A DNA stretch of 64,000 nucleotides. It comes from Cryptomeria japonica (Eukaryota > Streptophyta > Pinopsida > Cupressales > Cupressaceae). A program made the translations under genes and the position numbers. Shown piece by piece: positions 11,990 through 22,336 of the stretch (the first letter of the stretch is position 1; every line of letters starts with the position of its first letter). The DNA is taken from the NCBI RefSeq assembly GCF_030272615.1, contig NC_081415.1:377813892-377877891 (forward strand). Direction: 5' to 3'. Below the pieces are notes generated by a model. That model made no database searches. It was not told the origin of the DNA and saw only the letters and a program-made list of their open reading frames with translations.

Positions 11990-12835
11990 AATTGTTATTA
12001 ATATATATTTGTTTCCTTTACATTCAATTCTTAATTCCATGACGTTTCTATAATTTAATTATTTAAAATAAAGTGAGATTATATAAGAATTATCTTTTTC
12101 TATTTATAAATATGAAGATAGTAATAAAATTATTAGTTTGAAAAAATCTTGAAAGATTTATTTCTAAGTTATAAAAAAAATTAATGAATGAGAATATAGA
12201 TGTTTTTATATTTTCAATTCTATGATGTTTCTAAAATTTAATTAGTTAAATAAATTAAAATTATGTTAAAGTATGTATTTATAAATATCAATATAGTAAC
12301 AAAATTGTCGTTTTCTTTAAATATCTATTTGTTGTCTTTACATTCAATTCTTAGTTCCATAATATTTTTATAATTTAACTACTTAAAGTAAATTAATATT
12401 ATAAACCAAATTAAACCTTAAACCTAAACCAAATTGACCTCTACAACACTAAAATAAAATAAAGTTTAACCATAAACTAAATTGAACTCTATGAATAATT
12501 AAAAAAATAGTTAATAAGAATAAAGATGTTTCTATACTTTTAATTATATGATATTTCTAAAATTTTAGTACTTAATAAATTAAGATCATGTCAAAAGTAT
12601 TTTTTTTCAAATTTATAAATATCAATATAGTAACAAAAATGTTTTTTTTCATATATCTATTACTTGCCTTTACATTCAATTCTCAATTCTCAATTCCATG
12701 ATGTTTCTATAATTTAATTACTAAAATTAAATTAAGATTATATTAGAATTACTTTTCCATATCTATAAATATGAATATAGTAAGGAAATTATTATTTTGC
12801 AAAAATCTATAAAGATTTATTTCTTCTTATTATAT
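11990..12835 (+). repeat. degenerate tandem array, ~320-330 bp unit
   Basis: TTTACATTCAATTCT, then TTCCATRAYRTTTCTATAATTTAA, then TATTTATAAATAT, then a variant of AATATAGTAACAAAATT recur with starts near 12019, 12338 and 12669, and weaker related segments near 12210 and 12540. The unit is AT-rich and non-coding. Confidence 0.7.
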
Positions 12836-13870
12836 ATATAATCGTTTATAAGTTCCCTAAAGTGAACCAATATGATTAGCAATAAAAGTGGGCGAACATA
12901 TCTATATCTTTCCATGAACAATAAAAATAATTTAATTCTAAGTCCTGGCATGTGATGAAGGATGGTAAAATTTCTTGATCTTCTCATATACATAATATAG
13001 TCTATCATTAAAAAAAAGGGATCTTGAAAAGACTAGAAATATTGATTTAGAAATTACCATGTAATTATTATAAAATTATTTTAAATTTAGTTAGGAGATA
13101 ATTTTTTGAATTAATGTTTTGAGTCACACTATCATCTATAAAAAAGAAAGAAAAATAGACCAAGAGATCCCTTGAAATATTACCCTAAACCAAATTGAAC
13201 CCAAATCGTAAACTAAATTGATACTTAACTCTAACACTAAACCAAATCAAACCCTAACCCTAACCCAAAAACAAATTTAATTATAACCCTAACCTTCAAT
13301 TGACCTCTGACCATAATCTTAATAAAATATCAAACCTAGATAAACTTGAACCCTAACCATGAACCAAAATCTACTATAAACCTAACACTAAACTAAATTG
13401 AACCCTAACCTTAAAAATAACAAAACAATAAATCAAATTTAACCCCAACTCTAATCCTAATCCTAATCAAATTAAATTGAACCCTAAGACAAAACCACTT
13501 TTAACCTTAATCCTATACCAAATTGAACTCTAACCCTAACACTAAACCAAATTGAATCTTAGCACTAAACCAAATGGAACCCTAAGCTAAATTATATTTG
13601 AAATCAAATTCAAACTTAATCTATACCAAATTGATCCTAAACACTAAATCAAATTAAACCCAAATCTTTAGGTCATGGAGAATTATGTTGAAGACATAGA
13701 AATAATCACCTTAAAAACCAAATTTAACAGTGAACCAAATCGAACCCTAACCTTAACCATAAACCAAATTACAAATTAAACCAGTTAACCCTAACCTTAA
13801 CACTCAACCAAATTGAACCTTAACCCCAAACCTTGAATTGAGCCTTATACTAACCCTATTTAATAATTTT
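12390..13870 (-). repeat. degenerate telomere-like array, C-rich strand on plus (left part)
   Basis: Scattered at 12400-12500 and dense at 13185-13860. Units are variants of AACCCTAAACCAAATTG and CCCTAACCTTAA; the cleanest stretch is CCCTAACCCTAACCC at 13252-13266. The orientation is opposite to the 4.7-5.3 kb array. The same array resumes at 18407, so the LTR element at 13968-18401 inserted in or beside it. Interstitial and decayed, not a chromosome end. Confidence 0.75.
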
Positions 13871-14007
13871 TAATTAAATGACAACCTTAATTAGTGTCTT
13901 ATTAAGTGATCTTATTTCTAATTAATGTGTCCTCATTAAATATTTTTAAAATAATATAATCTAATCCTTAGGTGTCTCCACCCAACCTAGGAGACAATTT
14001 GTAGAAC

Positions 14008-15061
14008 ATCATTGATCTACTTATTAGGATCTATGATAGTTGTACGTGAAATGTTACTTATTGAAACAAGTAGTTACTGAAGGTCTTAAAAACTAAAATT
14101 GAAATTGGAATGCTTAAATAAACATCACAATAATTTAACATCGAATTAATAACAAAGAAAGAAGAGAAGACAAGGAAACACAAATTGATAATAGAGTTCA
14201 CCAAATGGCTATGTCTCTAGGTCCCTCTCCAACAGAGTGACCAATCCTTGATTATGCTCCAAAAAAAGATTGCAAGGTCTTCAACTTAGTACAAAGTCTC
14301 CACACATCTCCTCAGATGATAATGAATTACAAAATTCATTCTCTCTCAAGTACAAGCTTGACTTAGCTCCCAATGCATAGAGATGAACAATTCACTATCG
14401 TCAAGCTAACTTCTCAAAGTTGTGTAGCTCTCCAATATTTCTCTCCTTTACCCCCTTATGTTTCTAAAGAGACTGCTAATGTAGTAGTTGGGAGTGCTAT
14501 TAGGGGAGGGGGAGGTTGGTGGTTCTAACCGCCAGCCTTCCCATTTAACTCGCTCAATATTTGAATAAGGGGTAAATAGAAATTAGCTCATATACATTTA
14601 TGAAAAATGGCTTTCGATTGGCCCATTTTAGCGCCAACTCACTGCTCCTACCACATCATCACACCAACTATATATACCACATCATTAACACCTCTACCTG
14701 CCACATCAACGTTTGTACCTAGTCAACCCTTCCTTTTGGAAACTTTGATTGGACATATCTTGCTCATACAGACTCCAATTGACGTGATTCAAACAGAATT
14801 GGAATTGTCTCAATGAGCCCTTCGATTTGAGGTCACTTTCTCTTGATTCCAAGATGTTCAAATTTTTGGCTAAAGTTCCTACTTAAGTTCCCCATTTGAC
14901 CAAACTTTGATTGGCCATAAATTTTGCGTATGAACTCCATTTGATCTTGTTCAAGTTGCATTGGGTTCATTTCACCGAGCACTTTGACATGGTGACATTT
15001 TTTTTTTAGAACATTTGGAACATTTAAATTTTTGGTGAAAATATCCACCTGGATCAATCCT
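14008..15061 (-). mobile_element. solo LTR nested in the left LTR of the LARD-like element
   Basis: Comparison with the uninterrupted right LTR (AGAACATCCTTCACAG) shows a foreign 1,044 bp segment at 14013-15056. It begins TGATCTAC and ends GGATCA, and is flanked by ATCAT (14008-14012) and ATCCT (15057-15061), a five-base duplication with one mismatch. TG...CA ends, the duplication and the absence of internal sequence indicate a solo LTR left by LTR-LTR recombination. Its orientation is not certain. Confidence 0.78.
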
Positions 15062-15297
15062 CTACAACTAAGAGAGATTCAACACATGAGATTGTATTGA
15101 AATGAGGTAAGCATAAATGTACAAGGAGACTTTCTTAAATAGGAAAGAGTAGGTGATGAGAGTACACGGGATTTGGAGAAGTGTCTCCATCTAGAAGAGT
15201 CCAAATATAACTCTACAATTATCCTTTTACCTGATAAATGTTGTTACTTAAGTCAAAATTAAGTAAAGTTAAATAGTCAAAACTATTTACTCCAACA

Positions 15298-15306
15298 CCC
15301 CCCCTT
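15298..15306 (-). other. polypurine tract of the LARD-like element
   Basis: CCCCCCCTT directly inside the left LTR; on the minus strand this is AAGGGGGGG before the 3' LTR, the expected plus-strand primer site. Confidence 0.75.
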
Positions 15307-18100
15307 AAGTGCAACTTAGGGAGTAAAGCATGTGATATGATATGCCTTATGGGTCTAGAAACAAATCCATGTTAGGTACCCATGTACAACTACAATACAA
15401 ATCATTCTCTCACAAATTAAGAAAAGAAGAAAAACCTTGTGGGAGAAAACTCCTCTCCAAAAAGAGAACATTTAAAGACTAAGAAGCATCCAAAATGATG
15501 TCCTAAAAGTATAAAGAACATCACTAAAGCTCAAAGTTGTAGATAATTGTCAAAGACTAATATGGTGTTGCAACTGAAGATCCTCCTCTAAAAAAGATGA
15601 CGATCAAGATCATGAAGACACCAATCTACATGAGTGCCCCAAACGACACTACTTGAACAATGATTAGATGAAAATAATGTCAATAACATTTGTCAATCAA
15701 AAATATAGATAACAAATAAATTTGCATGAGTGGCCTTCAAATCACTATGCAACCAATGAGGTTGCTTGAGTGATCCCATCATCACTACTCAACAAATGCA
15801 AGGTGAAAATACAAGTAAAATAGTCTAAAGATCCAAGATCAACTGAGGATGATTGCCTCCACAAAATAGGAATGCAAGAGTGTGTTGACTCACTTCAAGT
15901 GAAACCAAAGAAGCATTGACACAAACAGTATATATATCCCTCATAATGTTGACTGGGGAGAAGCATGATAGTTCACTGAATTCGTGTCACCAACCAATTC
16001 AAGGTCCGAAGTAACCAAGATAGTACTTACAACTAAACAAAGGTTGTGCACCGAGCTACGCACACATGAGGCATGAATCCCATTGGTTCATCTATTGTCA
16101 TCGAGTTACACTCTCTTTCAGAAAGCTATGATTGGAAAACAACAAAGACTCTACACAACCCCCCATGACACTTTATAGTACAATGTGAGTACAAGAATAT
16201 GGCACAATTTGTGAAAAATCCCTAAATACATGGTGTGAAATTGCATCTCAATGTGTCTATAAAAATGTGCTTACAAAAAAAATTGCATCAATGAATAGTG
16301 CACAGAACCACCTTTTTGGTCTGATACTTTGTTTGCTAAAAATAGACTCTGAAAGTCCAAGTTATGGTCATTTGAAGAAACAACGTGATTGGGGCTTAAA
16401 GGCAAAAAAATTTGGCCCACTCCTCTTAAGCATCAAGGGGTGAGGGTTTGGTTCTTCATGCAACCATCAACTCAACAAGTTATAAAAAATCCCCCTCATA
16501 ACAAAAAGGGCACCAATAAGCAGGGTAGTGGTAGGGTCCAGTGGTGGATCTGCATGCCACCTCAATACTCATAACCACTTTCACAAACAACATTTCCATG
16601 AAATCGCCACACGCAAGATTCAATTACATTGAATATGAAGGCAGATAAATTTGACCCATGATTAAACTGAGATCAAATCTTGATGCTCTACCACAACACA
16701 TGCTATGGGAAATAATAGTAAATGTACTGATTCGACAAAATGAATTATTCAGATCTTGCAAAAAATTGAAATTGATCCCTATTGGCAAGGAAAATGACTG
16801 GCAAATATGAATGCCTGCCAAGAAAAATGTAAAGGTACTATGAACCAAAAACACTCAAGCCTAAAAAATACCACAAGTCAAGCATTAAATGTGGGCCCAA
16901 TGACCAAAGATGAGAGTCGCATCACATGGAGCAATAAACCACATAATAAATGCATCAACAAATGAGTGAAGAAGGCTAATATATCAATGCTACTCAAATA
17001 ACGTGTTGTAAGCAAAAATGAAAGTAGGAATTTGCAATAATGAATCTGCCACTATGATGAAGATGTTGGTCCAAGCAAATGAGGGTACGACTCAAATCTT
17101 AAACAATAGATAAGAAAATAAAAAATGACTCAACTATAATCATTGTAAGGATCTCCACCATGTAGGACAATAAGATCCTCATCAATAGGCCAACCACAAA
17201 GACATTCCTTTCACAATAAATGCATTGACCTTTAAGGAAAATTTTATATGCCTAGCTAAGGAAAAATGCAGCTTGAGAAGGAGTCTCTCCACCCAGTCAT
17301 GTTTTGCAGATCAATGCTGAAAAACAAGATGCCCAAAAGCTTTTGATGCACTAATAAAATGAATGACAAGGGTCTAATGTAGCCAATCTATCAAACATAA
17401 AATCACATGGAAAATATGGAGGCTAACCAGTGAATTTGAGTACCAAACCAAATGAAGGTCAATGTAGTTACACGACCAAAAACAGGCAAAAACACCTTCG
17501 ACGAGCAATCATATTAGATCACATAAGCCAAGTAAGCTTCCTCACGACAAATTGTCTCTCTTAATTTTTCAAATCCACGATAAAAGTGGAATTGAAAAGT
17601 GGTGGGAAATACAACCTCTTACAAAGAAACGACGCAAATAAGGGCCTTTGACCAAACAAATAGTCGATTTGATCCCAAGTATATAGTTCAAGCTTAATAT
17701 AGCAATGATTGGAGTCTGACACAAACCCCACGTGCTTACACAAGAGATTGATGCATGCCAAGAACCACCATGACAAAAATAGTCAGCATTCTTCCACTTA
17801 TAAACTATCATTAGTCACTCTTGAAAGAAAGAACCAATGCCTATTAGAAACATGCAATCTATTATAATAGAGGCACATGGTTGATAACTGAGGGCAGATA
17901 AATTTGATCACCAAACAAAGACAAGCTACCAATGAATGAAATCATTTGACTGTACAATCAAACACACCAAGGCTAATCCAAGGATGAGGCACTTTAAAAA
18001 TTGAATGCCTCCAATCATGAGATAGATCAAGACTATCTAGGACCTCAAAACTTAAAAATGATGAAGGTTGTCCAAATAGAAAGGAGCTACATAATTGGAG

Positions 18101-18112
18101 GCTTTGATACTG
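18101..18112 (-). other. primer-binding site (initiator tRNA-Met) of the LARD-like element
   Basis: GCTTTGATACTG abuts the right LTR. The consensus complement is GCTCTGATACCA; two bases differ. It fixes the minus-strand orientation. Confidence 0.75.
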
Positions 18113-18406
18113 TGTAGGTGTCTCCACCCAACCTAGGAGACAATTTGTAGAACATCCTTCACAGCTAAGAGAGATTCAATACATGAGATTGTATTAAAAT
18201 ATGGTGAGTACAAATGTACAAGGAGCCTTGTTTAAATAAGAAAGAGTGGGTGATGAGAGTACACAAGATTTGGACAAGTGTCTCCATCTGGAAGAGTTAG
18301 AATCCAAATATAACTCTACAATTATACATCTACCTACTAAATGTCGTTACCTAAGTTAAAACTTAAGTAAATATAAATAGCCAAATCTATTTACTCTAAT
18401 AAATCC

Positions 18407-18610
18407 ATCATAAATCTTAAACCAAATTAAACCTTTACCCTAACACCAAAGAAAATTGAACCCTAATACTAAACCAAATTGAAGCCTAACTCTAAACCCA
18501 AACATAAATTGCACACTTACACTTATAAAACCTTAACACAAATTAAACACTAACCTTAAACCTAATTGAACATTAAATTGAACTATAATGCTAAATATTA
18601 AATCCATCAT
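18407..18610 (-). repeat. degenerate telomere-like array, right part
   Basis: CTTAAACCAAATTAAACC and AACCCTAATACTAAACC units continue the array seen at 13.2-13.9 kb, on the far side of the LTR insertion. Confidence 0.7.
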
Positions 18611-20060
18611 CATCAAATTTATCTACTCTAAGGTTTAGAGTATTTGACTTTCCAAAATATACTGTTGTGTTTGATGAATTTTTAGAGTTGTTGTTAGGTT
18701 AAATTAAGCAATATTAAATAAAAAATACAACCATGTTATAAATGAAATTGATTGCATATTTAGGTTAATATATGATATGATTGAATCATGAACTAATATT
18801 AATTGAATATCATAATTAAATATATAATACAATTAAAATAGTGATAAGGAAAGAGCATAGAGCATAGTGATTAATAGATTAAGATTGATTAATTATTCCT
18901 TTGAAAGCAATGTTTTGTTATATTTTTATTGCTATGTTGTAAGTTTTATCATATCCAATTTCTTGCATCTATAACTATCTTGTAAATAAGGCTTCAAAGT
19001 CTCATCAATTGATCAATGCAATAAGTTCCTTATATTAGATTTAATTGTTTTAAATAGTAAATCTTGTCATTTGTTTATAGTTATGAATGCTATTTTATTT
19101 TTATCTTTATTTTTAAAATTTGATATCTCTCAACGTCCTCTACATGAATTTTATTTATAAAATATATGTATGCTAGTTTCTTTAAATACATCAATTGTCA
19201 AACTATTTAATATTTGAAAAAAGAAAAAGAAAAAAGAAAACAAATTATTTACTTAACATATTAATTTATTAAGTACATCATTGTTTTTTAAAATAAAAAA
19301 TAAAAAATTCATTAAAAAAACAAATCGACAAGAATACTAAACAAGAAATTATAAATTAATGAATATAAACTATTATTTTAATTAATCATTATATATATTC
19401 TCTCATACCTATACTCGGGATTTTCTTTCCCGCTATATAGATTACCATACCGTATTTATATGCATCTAGAGCCCTCTAATTTTTATTTTTTTAATAAGAA
19501 AGTACTGGTTAGATAGTACAATCGACCAAATTATGTAAAAGTGTAAAAGAATAAATTAGAATACCATTCATGAGAGTTAAGAAATAAAGAAACCTAGAGA
19601 TTAGATAGTCAAATGGAGGCAAATTGGAAATCCATCTTAGTTGATGAATGGAAATAAAGAAGGGAAAGTAAATCTATAACGCTTTTATGTATACAGAATT
19701 GGTAATTACATTAGAATAAGTTTGCAACTCACTTAATTATGGAACAAACATCTCTGGTCCTATACAAGATGATACGTATAAATAGACATGCCTAAAGTTA
19801 TAGAAAAGTATAAATAGACATGTCTAAAGTTAAAGCTTTTTCTATAGTAGGGATATGTGAAGAATTATTTATTTGATATATGATATATTTTTTCAAGTAA
19901 CATATATTTGAATATTCGATTTGTTTACTATTAAATTTAGGTTCCATATTAGATTTGGATCATAATATTATTAAAAAAATCATCTAAGATAAATTTTCAA
20001 AACTAAACTAATAATTGTTTTAAAGAGATTTGATTTAAGTTTTCAATTTTTCAAATGTAC
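18611..20060. other. AT-rich intergenic DNA, no gene seen
   Basis: AT-rich, with A-rich runs near 19220-19320. No gene or TE termini were recognised until the LINE target duplication at 20061. Confidence 0.45.
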
Positions 20061-20395
20061 ATCCATTTATATGTTTTTTAAATTAAAAGCAACCAAAACT
20101 AGGGAGTTGACCCAATTACAGGCACAGTAATAGTAGAAAAATGACTGTTAGCAGAATTACAACATAGACAACAAAACATCCTCCTAAAACTTTCCTCTAT
20201 CAAAAACCTTAAAAGTACCAACCATATTAACAGAGTTTATCAAAGTCATAATAAATAGTAAGATATGCCACGCAGGGCTAAAGATAATCGAGTTAGAGAT
20301 GAACCAGTAGAGAGTATAACTATAATCATAATTAAAAAAACTAAGGCCATAGTGGCCATCCAAAAAATTAAAAAACCACCATGCAGCAAGCATTC

Positions 20396-22001
20396 TTATT
20401 TCTTTTTGTCATGACTGAGCTTGGGAAAAAGCATCCTAGCCCACTCTTTAGTAAGAAATTTGAAGAGGTCTTTGTAGTCCTCTTCCTCCTTCTGTTTTCC
20501 TTTATGGGTGTTAACCTGCAAGAGACAAAGGGTGGTCACAGAGCTGTGCATGACCTTCAGCACAAACCTGGTGACCTCCTAGAGCCTTTTTTCAGTAATC
20601 TCCTCTCTGCTGACAATTCCCTACATTTTCTCATTCAAAGCGTCCACTTTATTTTCTATTTCCAACACCTTGCATCCGCTTCCTCCTTGATGCTGCTAGC
20701 TTCCTCCACAATAGCCTTTTGCTCAATCCTAAGGGTAGGAGACAGAGAATTGGCTCAGGAATTGGGGTCAACGGTCGAGTTCACTGAGTTTTTGGGGCTT
20801 TCAGAGACATGGGTAGAGCTTTCAAGTAGGGGGGCCAAGCTGGATTGGGATAAGGCCGCTTTGCCAGGGGGGTTGATATCATCTCTCACATTTGCAAAAT
20901 CACCCGTGTCATGGGATGAGGAGGGGTCCTTCAGGGATTTATCTTTTTCAAGGGATTTGGACGCCAATCTCACAAAGCGATGGGGGGTGTTAGCTTCATC
21001 AGTGATCTCCACATCGGAGTCAATTTGTTGAATCTTCACCTTCTTGGGCTCAAAGGGTTTAGAGTCCTCCGAGGGGCTAGCACATTTTTTGCTTTTCTTG
21101 TTAAGAGTAGAGACTTGCAAAGGGTAGGATTGGAGGAGCCAAATTCAAGAATAAGGGTAGGGTTTTTATCAGGATTAGCAATGGCCAAAGGCAGGGACTG
21201 AATTTCAGGCATATTTTGAACATAGATCGTCCGGGGAGGGCAAAGAGCCAGGTGAAAATTATACAGGCAAAGGATAAGACCTTGATGTAGAATAGTATAA
21301 TCCTTACTTTGTTTCTTCACTTTAGCAACATCTTTGACATTAGCAGTCATAGAATGCAGTAAAGAGAACATAATGGAAATAAGATCCCTATTTCTAAGAT
21401 GGTTGAGAAATGGGAGATGGTAGTAGTAGAAAAACCCATACCGCTCTTCGAGGGTGAAATATTTCATGATGATGTAGCACACCTCGTCCCATGGTGGTGG
21501 AAGCTCCTCACGATTGAACCCAACGGTTCACTTAACAGGATTCTCACCATCACGGAAGAATTGATTCAGGCTAGTGGTATTCGAGATACGACTCTGCTTT
21601 TTCCATTTTCGGCCCTCCATAGAAAGGCTCGTAGCCTGTGCTATAACCTCCTCATTCACTTTAAATGAAATGCCGCCCACAATGACCCTTCTGTCAACCC
21701 AGGAAGCCACAAACTATTTAAACAATCTCTCATTGTTGCCCTTCATAGTCTCCATGAATTTATCTATCCCTCCTGTGCACACAAACCATGGTGTTGGCTT
21801 GGCTTTGAATTCATCCATCTTATCTGGCTTAAGTCTCAGTCTATCACCCCCCATATCCACTTCCTCTAGCTTAATAGTAGCAACAAGAAACAGGGAATTA
21901 GAATTGCAGAGCCACTCAAGACCAAAGGAAGAGTCCAGAAACAGACCCACCAAACTATGCAAGGAGGCAGTGCAATAATCGTCGTAATTATTGCAAGGCA
22001 T
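20396..22001 (-). pseudogene. third ORF inside the LINE: unrecognised ~535-residue protein, decayed
   Basis: Between RNase H and the LINE tail lies a long coding remnant. In order it shows MGGDRLRLKPDKMDEFKAKP; a stop (TAG, ~21711); ASWVDRRVIVGGISFKVNEE with VIAQATSLSMEGRKWKK; a stop (TGA, ~21526); PPPWDEVCYIIMKYFTLEER; FYYYHLPFLNHLRNRDLIS; and LHQGLILCLYNFHLALCPPR. After a frameshift near 21110 there is a charged Ser/Lys/Asp-rich part, then a coiled-coil-like KEEADARVLEIENKVDALN. The end at 20396 follows KEWARMLFPKLSHDKKK. The aromatic-rich middle resembles, only in general layout, plant retroelement-associated DUF proteins. No enzyme motif was recognised. It lies inside the LINE target duplications, so it was part of the transcript that inserted. 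Confidence 0.7.
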
Positions 22002-22336
22002 GTTTAAAAAAACCCACCAAGCCCAATATCTATTCCACTCGTGTGAGCCTTCAATCCGCCTAGTATTGATTAGGCGAGATAGGTACAGCCTTCATCAACA
22101 CCAATATCGTCTGTCCAAATGATTAAAAAAATATTACCTTTCCTAATATTGGTACTCCGCAAGGAAAAAAATCATTATCCAGACTCCTTGGGTTATTTTG
22201 AGAATAATGACTAGGCCATATGCCGCCACGTGGGATGTCCATTCATTAGTTGTCGAGCTCCAACTTCAAGTTCAAAATTTGAAAATTTATAATCATCATC
22301 AGATTACAGATGAATAAGAAACAAAACAAAGGGAGA
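22002..22336. other. spacer between LINE ORF2 and the third ORF
   Basis: No poly-A or poly-T tract and no repeat boundary interrupt this 335 bp, which argues against two separate insertions. It contains short hairpin-prone patches (ATTGATTAGGCGAG) but nothing I can assign. Confidence 0.5.

Larger units (their letters stand above)
13963..18406 (-). mobile_element. non-autonomous LTR retrotransposon (LARD-like), TSD AATCC
   Basis: Target duplication AATCC lies at 13963-13967 and 18402-18406. The right LTR is 18113-18401 (289 bp, TGTAGGTGTCTCC...TCTAATA). The left LTR is 13968-15297, interrupted by a solo LTR; without that it is about 281 bp and aligns along its whole length. A primer-binding site complementary to initiator tRNA-Met lies against the right LTR and a purine tract against the left one, so the element reads on the minus strand. 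The internal 15298-18112 has no long frame and no gag, protease, RT or integrase motif; it must have relied on another element. Confidence 0.88.

Noticed and set aside
15298-18112. Hidden gag-pol in the LARD-like element
   Set aside because: No zinc knuckle, protease, RT or integrase motif seen in any frame; only short frames.
20381-21031. Plus-strand 216-codon open frame
   Set aside because: Antisense shadow of the LINE third ORF; no domain of its own.
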